A stretch of 37,301 bases of DNA from Entamoeba invadens IP1 (lineage: Eukaryota > Evosea > Mastigamoebida > Endamoebidae), in the NCBI RefSeq assembly GCF_000330505.1, contig NW_004440337.1:45818-83118 (forward strand), in the 5' to 3' direction. Positions 20,363 through 29,819 of this stretch are shown in pieces. The position numbers and the translations under genes were made by a program. How positions within the stretch are numbered: the first letter of the stretch is position 1; every line of letters begins with the position of its first letter. The notes beneath the pieces were generated by a model. It was not told the origin of the DNA and made no database searches. It saw nothing but the letters and a program-made list of their open reading frames with translations.

Positions 20363-21200
20363 TTGAACCCGAAAATTTACCAATTTTGTTGACAGAATCG
20401 GTTAATAACACAACACAATCAAGACAGAGGATATGTCAACTCTCTTTTGAAACGTTTAATTTTTCACATTTTTGTCTAATTTCGCAACCAGTCTTATCTT
20501 TTTTGTCGACTGGAAAGAGCACTGGTTTTTGTGTTGAATCTGGTCATGGAGTTACTCAATTTGTGCCTGTTTATGAAGGTTCAAAGGTGCAAGTTGGTGT
20601 GTATCGTTTAGAACTTGCTGGACAAGATGTAAACGACTCACTTGAGAAATTTGCAAACGCAAAAGGATTCACCTTCAAAGATTACTTAGAAAAGGAAACT
20701 TTGGCTGATTTGAAAGAAAAACTTTGTCATGTTGCTCAGAACTATGAAGAAGAAAAGAAAAAAGACGCAAACGAACTGGAAAAAACTTTCAAACTTCCAG
20801 ATGGAAAAGAAATCAAACTTGGTGCCGAGAGATTTGAATGTACTGAACAATTGTTTGAACCAGAAACATGTGGAAAGGAAATAGATGGTATTATTGATCG
20901 AGCTTATGATAGGCTCATGCACGTTGATCCAGATGTGAGAAATGAATTATATGGTAATATTGTGTTAGCTGGCGGAAACACAATGATGCCTGGCTTTGTG
21001 GAGAGATTTAAAACCCAATTTACTAAATTGGCACCTGTATCTGCAAAAGATTGGATTTTACTGCACCAGAAAATAGAGATCTTGCTGCTTGGAGAGGAGG
21101 CGCCATATTTGCTAGTTTGTCAACTTTTGAATCAGCTTGTGTGTCAAAAGATGGTTATAATGAATGTGGTCCAAGTATCATTAACAGAGTTTGCCCTTAA
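20354..21200 (+). pseudogene. Divergent actin, 3' part, with a frameshift near its end
   Basis: The frame resumes as LKLEPENLPILLTESVN, which matches actin VAPEEHPVLLTEAPLN. It continues through QPVLSFLSTGKSTG, ESGHGVTQFVPVYEG, LELAGQDVNDSL, KEKLCHVAQ, RFECTEQLFEP and NIVLAGGNTMMPG to about 21043. The last ~50 codons then shift frame (TAPENRDLAAWRGGAIFASL, then SKDGYNECGPSIINR) and end at a TAA at 21198-21200, consistent with a one-base deletion at 21043-21054. The DSGDG phosphate-binding loop of actin is ESGHG here, so catalytic Asp154 and Asp157 are changed; the Gln137 equivalent in QPVLS remains. This is an actin-like paralogue rather than housekeeping actin. The first ~70 bases of the surrounding open frame (from 20284) are MULE sequence. 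Confidence 0.88.
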
Positions 21201-21478
21201 ACTCACTCTCATTTTTAATATTTTGGTGTTACATTCAAACATTTAACCTAAAAATTATTGAAAAACTATAAAAAAGTGTATAAAAATAAGTTATATAAAT
21301 TGAATTATATATATGATTCATTAATTTGTCAAAGTATTAATGGTGAACAATATTTTATTTATTTGTTTTATTTTACTTTACACATAAAAGGTATACAAGA
21401 TACGTTTTGGGAAATAATGTTTAAAAATAACAAAACTATTCCAACTTTGGTTTAACTTAAAAATAAATAAAATTATTA
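21201..21478. other. Spacer after the actin pseudogene
   Basis: AT-rich DNA between the actin stop and the next TIR element. The open frame 21258-21455 is Lys/Tyr/Asn-rich with no recognised features. Nothing else was seen. Confidence 0.4.
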
Positions 21479-22591
21479 CAGTAGGGGGAGTGAGGGGCTT
21501 GACCTATCATTTTATCATCTTTTTTACTATACAGAGTTTTCCCGGTTCTATTTATAAAATAACAAATACTATAAATAATTTATAAAAAATGTCAAAGAAA
21601 AAGATTCTTAGCTTATCCAAAATAAAATAAAACGTTTTTTGAAAGAAAAAGTAAACAACCTTAGTGTTATGAAGAAAATTGAATGGCTTATTTCTATTGT
21701 TTGAAATAACCAAGAATTAATTCACAAAGCTTCAATTATTTTGTTTCTATAACAGCACAAATACAACTTCTTTGTACATAGACAGGATTTCCTTTAGCCA
21801 TAATAGACAAGTTGTTCCTCTCACAAGCCAACTCGTCTCACCATTTGGCTTGTGTATTCGGTGTTGTTAAAATACTAGCTTACTGAATACTCTGACAATT
21901 GAAATCAATTGAAGCCAATTTTGCAGTAACCGAAGACTTGAATTGATTTTTGGATGAGAGAACATAGTGATAGTGATGGCAGATCATGACAAGTTCTAAG
22001 AGAACAAGGAGAGCTGAGAGAGCATATTTGTGTTTCCATTGCTCGTCATACCAAAAAGGTGTTGGGAGCATTAGAGAGCAAAGCAAAAACATCATTATTG
22101 CATCATATAAGCGTTCTGGTTTTGTTGGAGTCAATATTGACAAGATTAAAAGAATGTTCTTTTCTATAAAAAAGGCTTCCAGATTGTTACTGTAAGCCAA
22201 TGGTGTTTATACCAGAGAACACTTGTAATTGTTTGTTCTTCCGCCTATCCCAACATATTTGGTCAAATCCGAAGAGGAAAGTTTGCCTTTGAATATCCAA
22301 TAATTGCCAACAACGAGAGCCATATCAAACATAGAGACTAACGCCTACCAATGATTTTATTGAGAACTAACAACTAACAAACACCCAAGTCGTTTTTAAT
22401 ACAATTTCAAGTTCTGACTTTATGCTAAGGATGAACCAATACTTTTATGGTTTATAAACTATAACTTATAAGTCAAGGTTGTGTTTTTAAATAGAACATT
22501 AAAAATAGTTTTTATTTAAATATAGTAAATAAACCATTAAAAGTATAGGTCAAGCCCCATAGTATCGTCAAGCCCCTCACTCCTCCTATTG
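21479..22591. mobile_element. 1,113-bp TIR element, Tc1/mariner-type ends, no transposase seen
   Basis: The left end CAGTAGGGGGAGTGAGGGGC-TTGAC (21479-21503) and the complement of the right end CAATAGGAGGAGTGAGGGGC-TTGAC (22567-22591) match at 23 of 25 positions. Both sit directly beside a TA (21477-21478 and 22592-22593), and the left terminus CAGT is common in Tc1/mariner-type elements. The motif GGGGCTTGACCTAT occurs once inside the left end and again 18 bases inside the right end. The GC-rich ends contrast sharply with the flanks. The interior holds a decayed hydrophobic coding stretch rather than a recognisable transposase. Confidence 0.75.
21736..22344 (-). pseudogene. Decayed gene for a hydrophobic (membrane?) protein inside the TIR element
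   Basis: One minus-strand frame of ~200 codons reads like protein but contains three stops: TAA 22209-22207, TAA 21882-21880 and TGA 21840-21838. Hydrophobic stretches include ALVSMFDMALVVGNYWIF, LYDAIMMFLLCSLMLPTPFW and YALSALLVLLELVMICHHYH. It ends with LACERNNLSIMAKGNPVYV, RSCICAVIETK and a TAA at 21736-21738. The frame shows no DDE triad. The predicted spans suggest a multi-pass membrane protein or fragment. It may be a captured host fragment or an old transposase C-terminus too eroded to place. Composition is richer in G/C than the flanks, which supports former coding. Confidence 0.4.
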
Positions 22592-23122
22592 TAATTTCAA
22601 CTCTTTATAAATAGGGAAATTGGTTTGATTTGTTTGATTTGTTTTTCGGAACTAAGTCAACTTTGCTCAAATTTATTGTTGTTAAATAGGAAAACAGATT
22701 TTATTAAAATTTTTCATAAAATAATAATCTACACATCAACCATTTCTTTGATAAATAACAATGATAAAACACACAACATTCAAATTATGTATTAAAAGTG
22801 TCGTAAACACGTTTTTATTTTCAACAAAACTCACTCTTGATATCCAAAAATGTGTTTATTAAAGTTGACTGTATTAATTTTTAAAACTAAAACATGATTA
22901 TAATTATAATTTACAATCAATAAAACTATTCATTTTTTGTTTTTTGTTTCCAAAAATCTTTAAATTTACAATAATGTAGTGCATTTACCTATCATTCATT
23001 CATTCATTTAATTTATTAAATATATAATCAAAAAGTCGGTTACAACTATTTAAAATAACATTTTTTTCATAATAAACAGTATATTTTATTTTAACAAGGA
23101 CTCGTTTTTAAACTTTTTAAAA
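22592..23122. other. AT-rich spacer with a short ATTC microsatellite
   Basis: No gene seen between two TIR elements. CATT is repeated four times at ~22994-23009. The rest is AT-rich low-complexity DNA. Confidence 0.5.
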
Positions 23123-23126
23123 CATA
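23123..23126. repeat. Target-site duplication CATA, left copy
   Basis: CATA directly precedes the left inverted repeat of the DDD element, and the same four bases directly follow the right end (27758-27761). Confidence 0.5.
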
Positions 23127-23148
23127 AAGGGGTGGAAAAAAACCGCTT
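23127..23148 (+). repeat. Left terminal inverted repeat of the DDD element
   Basis: AAGGGGTGG, seven A, CCGCTT. It is an exact complement of 27736-27757. A second copy of its inner 13 bases follows four bases later (CAGG spacer), a duplication absent from the right end. Confidence 0.85.
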
Positions 23149-23489
23149 CAGGAAAAAAACCGCTTTTGATAATTTAATGGTTAAATGATAATATTATTAT
23201 AGTTTTTTGTATAGTTTATTTTTTTCCTTTTCTTCGATTTGATTCAAAAAAACAAGGTTTACAAGAGTCTCTTTGACTTTTTCAAGATGCCAATGTTTGT
23301 TATTGAAATTTGTGAATTATTTTTTATGTAAAGTAAAGGCTGGATTTGCCGAATGATAAAAGGAGGAGCAAGAAAGATTGACTTCGAAACTGTTCTTTGA
23401 GGTCAAAATAACCAAAAAAACATCTTAATATTAATATAATTAAGTGAAAAAAAATAAACTTTTTATTAAATATTTTTTCAATTTTTTGC

Positions 23490-23589
23490 NNNNNNNNNNN
23501 NNNNNNNNNNNNNNNNNNNNNNNNNNNNNNNNNNNNNNNNNNNNNNNNNNNNNNNNNNNNNNNNNNNNNNNNNNNNNNNNNNNNNNNNN
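23490..23589. other. Assembly gap (100 N)
   Basis: Exactly 100 N, the usual filler for a gap of unknown size, inside the left arm of the DDD element. Any gene product spanning it is an artefact. Confidence 0.99.
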
Positions 23590-23838
23590 TACCTCTCGAA
23601 CAACATAGTAAATGTATAACCTAGCACATGTTTTTAATACACCACTTTTCAACGTCTCTCAGCAAAGACCGACTGCACCTTTATTCACACCCCCTCTTGT
23701 TGGATTCCTCATTCGCTCATAAATGCATTTCACTGCCAAACTGAAAAACGCACTTTGGACATACTCACCAACTGAACGTGAGTGCATCCATTCCCAGCAG
23801 TTTTTCAAGTGCCTGTCAAGCAAGCGATAAATGACTCG
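23590..23838 (-). pseudogene. Unidentified coding relic cut by the assembly gap
   Basis: An ~83-codon minus-strand frame bounded upstream by an in-frame TAA and downstream by the N gap, with one internal TGA (23661-23659). It reads as ordinary protein: RHLKNCWEWMHSRSVGEYVQ, SAFFSLAVKCIYERMRNPTR, then after the TGA ETLKSGVLKTCARLYIYYVV. The G/C content is far above the neighbouring DNA. No family is recognised. It could be an additional gene carried by the element, an older nested element, or a host relic; its continuation is hidden by the gap. Confidence 0.4.
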
Positions 23839-24073
23839 TTATTTCGTTGTACTTGCTTTTTTGAAACTTTTTATAAAATAAACGAAGCAATTTTTTAATA
23901 TTGGTCAATAAAAACAATGTAAGACGGATAATTTTGTGTAAATTATTAGAAGCGGTAAAAGGGCGCTGCATATGTCCGTTAGAATTTCTCGTGTTATTTA
24001 GCTTTTTTTTACAAAAACCTCAATTATTTGAGGCAAATTGAAACTTTGGTTATAATTATGTGTAATTTTATCA

Positions 24074-24103
24074 TTAAATGGTAGTAAAGCGGGTTTTCCC
24101 GCC
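24074..24103 (+). repeat. Direct repeat A with end-like motif
   Basis: AAATGGTAGTAAAGCGG followed by GTTTTCCCGCC. The same block recurs at 24447-24474 with two substitutions. Its core AAGCGG(G/T)TTTT resembles the inner part of the element's right end (AAGCGGTTTTTTTCC). Confidence 0.6.
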
Positions 24104-24446
24104 GTGCAGAGAAATGTTAAAAAAGACTGGGAAGATACTGTTGGTGATCCGAAAGTGCGGCAATAATTTCTGTATGGTGAATAAAATTAAGTTTATTGTG
24201 TGTTTTTGTGTGTTATTCAATACATTTGGTTAAAAAATATTTGTATGCTGAGAAAAAACACACTATTTTTTCACAATTTAAAAGGCAGTATTTGGTTATT
24301 GGATAAGTTTTTATCATAAAACAATAAGAATTTGGTTACGAAAAGACAAAAACAGATCTAAAGCGGTTTTTCGCCACCGTATTATTTTTTATTTTAAAAC
24401 TCGGCAAAATGCCAAAAACGTTATTTTTCTATACAATAAAACAAGT

Positions 24447-24474
24447 AAATGGTAGTGAAGCGGTTTTTCCCGCC
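24447..24474 (+). repeat. Direct repeat B with end-like motif
   Basis: AAATGGTAGTGAAGCGG followed by TTTTTCCCGCC. It is the partner of 24074-24103, 373 bases apart. A partial copy, AAAGCGGTTTTTCGCC, sits between them at ~24361. Confidence 0.6.
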
Positions 24475-25437
24475 AGCAAAAATGCTTGCCCAAAAGTGCA
24501 TTTCAATAAAAATTGTTGAAAACATCATGGAGACAATGACTGTTATCAGCCAAATACGTTATTGAGAAGACCTAGTGCCAAAGTGAAAGTTGATGTGTTG
24601 TTTATTTTAAATGTGTTTTTATACCTGTATCCACTAATTATAAAGAAATGATAATCAACAACTTACTTACTATTTGATGGACTATCTTGTTCATTTTATT
24701 ACAGTAAATATATGTAACATTTTGGGATTTTCGCACATACTTTTATAAAGAAGAACAAAATAACTAAAAACATTAATTATTTTATTATAATTTATACTAT
24801 AACTTGTTTCAAAATTTGATCAAATGGTGAGTCTGAAAAGTAATGAAAACTACTCAACACTTGTATATTTCTAAAGAGATCCACAACGATAACCACGGCT
24901 TCGATACTTCGTGTCAAATAAATCAATTCATGATCATTCTATGGGTGTCATGCAATTAAGGTTGACAATAAGAAAAATATAAGTCATCGTTTTTAACTAT
25001 TTTATAATAGTAAATAAACTATTTTTAACCAGTTTTTCAAAAATACGATTTTAGTTACATAAATGGCTAAATTATAATAATTAATAGTTTTTAAATATAA
25101 TAATTTATAAATCTAAATTTATTTATCGCAACATCACTTATTTAAATTAATTTAAAATAGTATTAACAAACAACAAATTTATTAATTAATAACGAAGTTA
25201 TTTTTCATTTGATTATATACAAGTAAATTATAAAAACAATTCTTTAACTTTACTAACAATAAAAATTAAAAAAGTCTTTTATCGCAACAAAAAAGTAACT
25301 ATAAAATTTTTAGATTAAAAAAAACTCTTGTTAAATTTCGAAATAAAAATAATAATTAATCAATAAAATTTAACAATAATATAAAAAACAATATCAATAG
25401 CCTATTTAATAAACTCTTTTATAAACCTTTTTAAACA

Positions 25438-27184
25438 ATGTCCCAACCTTCTTCCAAGCCCCCTCAATTAAAGAAAGAATATAAAAAAGGTTCCGAAAAA
25501 CATGAAAGTTTGAAAATGATTGGTCCGAAAACTCCTGTTAGTCAAAGGGCTGAACAATACCCAATTAATTGCCCTATTATTTTCAAAGCTTTCCAAGACC
25601 TTGAGATAAAAATAAAAAAAGAATCTTTTCCCACTTTTAGAGAGCAAGTGCGGTTTTCATTAAACGATCTTTCTAATGTGCCAATTAATGAGTTTAAAGG
25701 AACTAAAAAAATCAATTAGAGTAGCACTTGAGTATTTTTTCGGGACTTTTAAGGAATCGGGTGTAAATTCCCAAATTCAAAAAATACGAAAAGAAGACAA
25801 AAATGGAAAAATTTCAGAAAAGGGAAGAAAACGACTTCTTTCAGACGAAGAAGTTCTAAAAATAGCAGAAGAAATGAAAGAAACCAAAAAGGTAAAACCA
25901 GAAGAAATTGGACTTTTCATGTTTGAAAATTTCGGCAAAACAATGGGAACAAGGCAATTAAATAAAGTCCTTAAATTAATCCCAGGAATTGAAACAAAAA
26001 AGGCCCAAGTTATGGAAACAAAACGAGCAGAGGTATCACAAACTGCCATCCTGCAGTCTTACTCGGAATTGAAAAGAAAATTGGATGGATGCAGATTTGA
26101 GCTTGTTTTTAACTTGGATGAAGTTTTATTTGATGAATGTGTTGATTCAAGAACCCGAGTTGTCTACGTGTCAGTCGAATCAGGGGAACAAGTTTTTAAC
26201 GAAGTCGACAGAGATGGTTCTAGAACGAGTCTTTTGTGTTGTGGTTGTCTTTATGGGACAAAAATGATACCTATTGTTGTTACCAAAAGACTCACCATCG
26301 AAGACAAGCTAATTGTGGAACTCAAGAGTCGTGCTATTATTAGATACCAAAAATCAGGTGTTCTAAATACACAATTATACACAATGTGGCTCAAACAAGT
26401 GTTTTTCCCGAATATTAAGGAAAAAAGAAACCGAATGGGTGTGAGAGTTGATACGAATGCGCATCTAATTATTGACGGCTTTTCGGGCCATTTCAGTGAT
26501 GGAATTGAAGCATTATTTCGGGAAAATTGTGTTGAGATTATAAAGGAAGTCGCACACAGTTCCCATTTATGTCAGCCTATGGATCTGGGAATTTTCGGGA
26601 AACAAAAAACTTTCCTTGCGGACAAAAACAATTTGATGTTACACAAAATTTCATTGTGTGAAAAAGAAAATGAAAAGTGTGACGAAAAGGTCCAAAGAAA
26701 CGGGAAAATACTCAAAATGAACTCACCCGAGTTCAAAAATGTATTGAAAAAAATTGCAAAGCTCTCGGAGGAAGACAAAATTAGGCAGCTTGTTTACTCA
26801 TGGGAAGTAGTGTCTGATGGCGACACGATGACCAGTGCCTTCAAACAGGCTGGTATAATATACGTGGTTCAACACCCATCAAAAGAAGAGTTGGAAAACA
26901 TGAGACTTGTCAACCCCAACTTCAACACTGTAGACCTTCTTAAAGGTGTTGCAAAAGTTGACATGTCTTATGCCAGAGAGGTTTGCTCTTTTCTTGGTAA
27001 AGATCCAAAAAGAAAAGAAACCCAAACTGTTAGAGTCTCCATTGAAAATTTTTCTGATAGAGAGCACAGGCTCGATGTTGAAAAACTTATGAAAATCAAA
27101 AAGGATGAAAAGAACAAAATTTCAAATGAAAAGAAACCTCGAAAAGAAAAAAATAACTTGGTTTTATTTTTTTTATTTTTTTAA
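25438..27184 (+). pseudogene. Pogo/DDE_1-like DDD transposase with one frameshift at an A7 run
   Basis: The first frame (ATG 25438, 93 codons, MSQPSSKPPQLKKEYKKGSE) ends at a TAG just after a run of seven A (25705-25711). The second frame takes over there and runs unbroken to 27184. With one A fewer the product would be ~580 residues, reading through GTKKSIRVALEYFFGTF. A helix-turn-helix-like basic region follows, then the catalytic core: NLDEVLF (first Asp, codon ~26116), LIIDGFSGH (second, ~26473) and HSSHLCQPMDLGIFG (third, ~26582). This is a DD36D spacing typical of pogo/CENP-B-like DDE_1 enzymes. The tail is Lys-rich. Its role is cut-and-paste transposition of the surrounding element. 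It could still be active if the extra A is an assembly error or is corrected by polymerase slippage. Confidence 0.85.
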
Positions 27185-27735
27185 TTAAATTATCCATTTA
27201 ATATTATTGCGTTTTATTGCAATAAAAATCTGTAAAATATAAAATTTTAAAGTTCTAATAATCAAAAAATGGAGAAGGGTATAAAAGAGAACTTGTAAAG
27301 TGTAAATTACAAAATATAACGTTTAATGCAAAGTTAAACAATTTTTGTTTGTTTATTAGACAGCAACACAATGAAGAAAATGATATTAAAGTGATAAATT
27401 TAAAGTGACGACAAGGAAGATAACAACATTCATTCTTGTTTTATTTATTGATTTTATTATCAAACTTAACGTTTATTTTTATATTTGAAAACGAATGTAT
27501 TTTTGGTTAAATGTCTTTATTATGTTGGTAATATCCCGTTTACTTACAAATAAATTCTGTAATAACTTAACTATTAACCGTAATATAAATAGACTTTAAC
27601 TGCCTTCTTCTAAACACTTCGAAAAAATGCTCAGGCAAAATGAAAATGATGTTTTTTTTCTTTTTGTTTAAATAAAACAATAAAATCAAATATTATTTAG
27701 AAAACATTTTACCATTATTCACCAATATTTATCAA
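27185..27735. other. Right-arm non-coding DNA of the DDD element
   Basis: AT-rich DNA from the transposase stop to the right inverted repeat. ATATCCCGTTTACTTAC at ~27528 resembles the TCCCGTTTATTTG sites at ~12449 and ~14609. No gene is seen. Confidence 0.45.
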
Positions 27736-27757
27736 AAGCGGTTTTTTTCCACCCCTT
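27736..27757 (-). repeat. Right terminal inverted repeat of the DDD element
   Basis: AAGCGG, seven T, CCACCCCTT. It is the exact complement of 23127-23148. Confidence 0.85.
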
Positions 27758-27761
27758 CATA
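27758..27761. repeat. Target-site duplication CATA, right copy
   Basis: The partner of 23123-23126, directly outside the right end of the DDD element. Confidence 0.5.
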
Positions 27762-28382
27762 TCGTAACATATTACCCTTTATTACAAACAATTATATTTT
27801 AAACTTTTTTCATATCTGTCATATTTAACACTTCGTGTATAGCATATTAAAATAAATATCATTTTTAAGAGAAACGATGACTATTTTTTGGATAAATACA
27901 AAAACAAAAGTTTCATTTTTTGTGTTTTAAATAACAAAATTTTTGTAATTTTTTACCTCTCACTTCGCAACGGGTTTTTAAATAAAATTATTGTAAAAAA
28001 ATTATTTTTAAAATTTCCAAATACAATACTTGACTTACAAATAGTATTTATATTATTGGCCAGTTAATAAATCCATTTTCCTTCCACAAACGAATAAATC
28101 AAAATTGTTCCAAAAAGTGAGCGAAAACGGAAAATCAAGGGTTTTTGTTTTTTTTGAATAATAACAAAAAAATAATTGATTTTGTTTTACATTGTTTTAA
28201 TTTCGAAGTTTTGGAGCATTCCCCAACTATTTTATAGATCCCCTATATGTTATTTATATTTGTTCAAAGTAAAAAGAGGTTAACTATGTAACATACAATA
28301 GTTTAATTGGATTATATAAATTTTGATGTTAATTTATTTTTGTGAATTATATAATCTTGGCCATTACATATTATAGTAAGTG
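27762..28382. other. AT-rich spacer
   Basis: No gene, element end or repeat was recognised between the DDD element and the next TIR element. Confidence 0.5.
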
Positions 28383-29575
28383 AAATAAGCCTATAAAAAT
28401 GAAAGAACAGTATAAAAACGAGGGTGTCGTTTTAATTGGTCAATTTATTTAAACCCTGGTTTTGTAAAAACAAAACAGTCGTGAAAAAACACACCAAAAG
28501 ATACATTTTTTGAATTATATAAATTATAATAAACAAGATGAAATATTAAATTTACTTATAAAATTCCCGAACAGACTTAAAACGAAGACAATAAAAATTG
28601 AATTAATACATGCTCTTTCCTTTTGATCATTTAAGTACTTTCTTTTGCGAATATAATTGATTTTGACCGTCTTTGAGTTTCACAGTACACTAACAAAACT
28701 ACCGCCCCGTTTTTTCCATGGGTATAACAGTCATTCGCCCGATTGATTTATTATAATGCCCATTCCTCATTTTTAAAAAGAAAAGAGATTTCTTGTCGCT
28801 ACCGTCATACCCCATACCAAAGTTCATCCCTTGTTACCACTTTCTCAGTTTTTTATTTTCTTGATTTTTTGACTATTGATAAAGAACTTTTAGTCTTATT
28901 CCCTTTCATGCGTAAACGCTTTTTCAAGCTCAGTTTCTTCTAATAAATCTACATCCGTCTTTTAGGATCGATTCACCCTATTCCAATTAATGTTGTCTAG
29001 GAACCTTTCTCCTCTTCAGTCCTTAGATATTTTTTCCTCTTCTAAGTATTTGCTACTTCCACCAAGATCTGTACTCAAGTCTGTTTCAATAGAAATTACT
29101 TCTCTACCTTTATCACTCACGTATTCTTGACACCATGCATTTCCTTACTCCTCGTGTGCCTCAGCCTCCACAAGGATACAGCATCACTCTCTCTCATTAT
29201 AATACCTTCCATTTTCAGGGCTCATCCATTCGGTTGGTGAGTTGTTACACACTCCTTAGCGCTTTCCAACTTCCATGGTCATCGTCCTATTGTCAATATG
29301 AATAAAAACATGTCAAACTTTAAAATAATAGTGTTTATTATTTTTTCCAGGGTTAAAAAACAAAACCTGAAATTATATTATAAATTATATAATATATTAT
29401 CTTTTATTTTTGGGGCTAAAAAGCGGGAAAATTAGCAAAACATTCCAAATATTAAAAAGTAGAATATGGATTTTTATGTTTTTCTTGTTAAAATACAAAA
29501 ATAGCCACAAATACTTCAAATTTAGTATCATAACCCTCGTTTTTATACTATTCTTCCAATTTTATAGGATTATTT
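28383..29575. mobile_element. 1.2-kb TIR element with 43-bp ends, no intact gene
   Basis: 28383-28425 and the complement of 29533-29575 are 43 bases long and match at 39 positions. Shared cores are CCTATAAAA and AGTATAAAAACGAGGGT. Flanking duplications could not be resolved. A second inverted pair lies further in (AAACCCTGGTTTTG near 28451; CCAGGGTTAAAAAAC near 29348), which may mark a nested element or an inner end. The interior contains a GC-richer, coding-like relic on the minus strand. The superfamily is unknown. Confidence 0.65.
28600..29290 (-). pseudogene. Heavily decayed coding relic inside the 1.2-kb TIR element
   Basis: The minus strand is purine-rich and has much higher G/C than the surroundings, as in Entamoeba coding strands. 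Short protein-like runs appear in alternating frames (for example SIETDLSTDLGGSSKYLEEE) but stops and shifts are frequent, so no product can be named. The plus-strand 66-codon ORF at 28743-28943 is a Ser/Phe-rich shadow of this relic. It may be the remains of the element's transposase. Confidence 0.35.
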
Positions 29576-29819
29576 GACCAACTGTACATACCTGACTTTT
29601 TTACAAGTGTTCATAATAAAAACTTTATTGTAAAAATCAAACTTTCGATTTATTTGTAAAACCCAATATAGATCCAAGGTATGGTCAATTTTTATATTGG
29701 ATTTTAAAGAAAGGTATTTGATTTATATTTATTTATTTTGAATAGACTATTATTTATTTTAATAAATAATAGTTCAAATGACTAATAAAATATGTTCTTT
29801 TTCAAAAAATACACAACTA

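Larger units (their letters stand above)
23839..25437. other. Left-arm interior of the DDD element with internal motif repeats
   Basis: No intact gene. It contains two near-identical direct repeats (24074-24103 and 24447-24474) and a related site at ~24361, described separately. The last ~600 bases before the transposase are very AT-rich and should include its promoter; CTTTTATAAACC at ~25417 lies close to the ATG at 25438. Confidence 0.45.
23127..27757. mobile_element. 4.6-kb DNA transposon with a pogo/DDE_1-like DDD transposase
   Basis: The ends are perfect 22-bp inverted repeats: AAGGGGTGG, seven A, CCGCTT at 23127-23148, and its complement at 27736-27757. CATA flanks both sides. Just inside the left end the block of seven A plus CCGCTT is repeated (23154-23166) and followed by TTGATAA, exactly as the right end continues inwards. 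One transposase gene (25438-27184, plus) lies in the right half. The left half holds a 100-N gap, a coding relic and motif repeats. Total length depends on the real gap size. Confidence 0.8.

Noticed and set aside
21736..22344. Calling this relic a piggyBac transposase
   Set aside because: One segment faintly recalls the piggyBac C-terminus, but no DDD core is seen and the element ends and TA flanks do not fit piggyBac.
23440..23652. ORF reading through the N gap
   Set aside because: The frame through 100 unknown bases is meaningless. Only the portion right of the gap has coding character.
28743..28943. 66-codon plus-strand ORF
   Set aside because: Pyrimidine-rich strand opposite a purine-rich coding relic; Ser/Phe/Leu-rich shadow.
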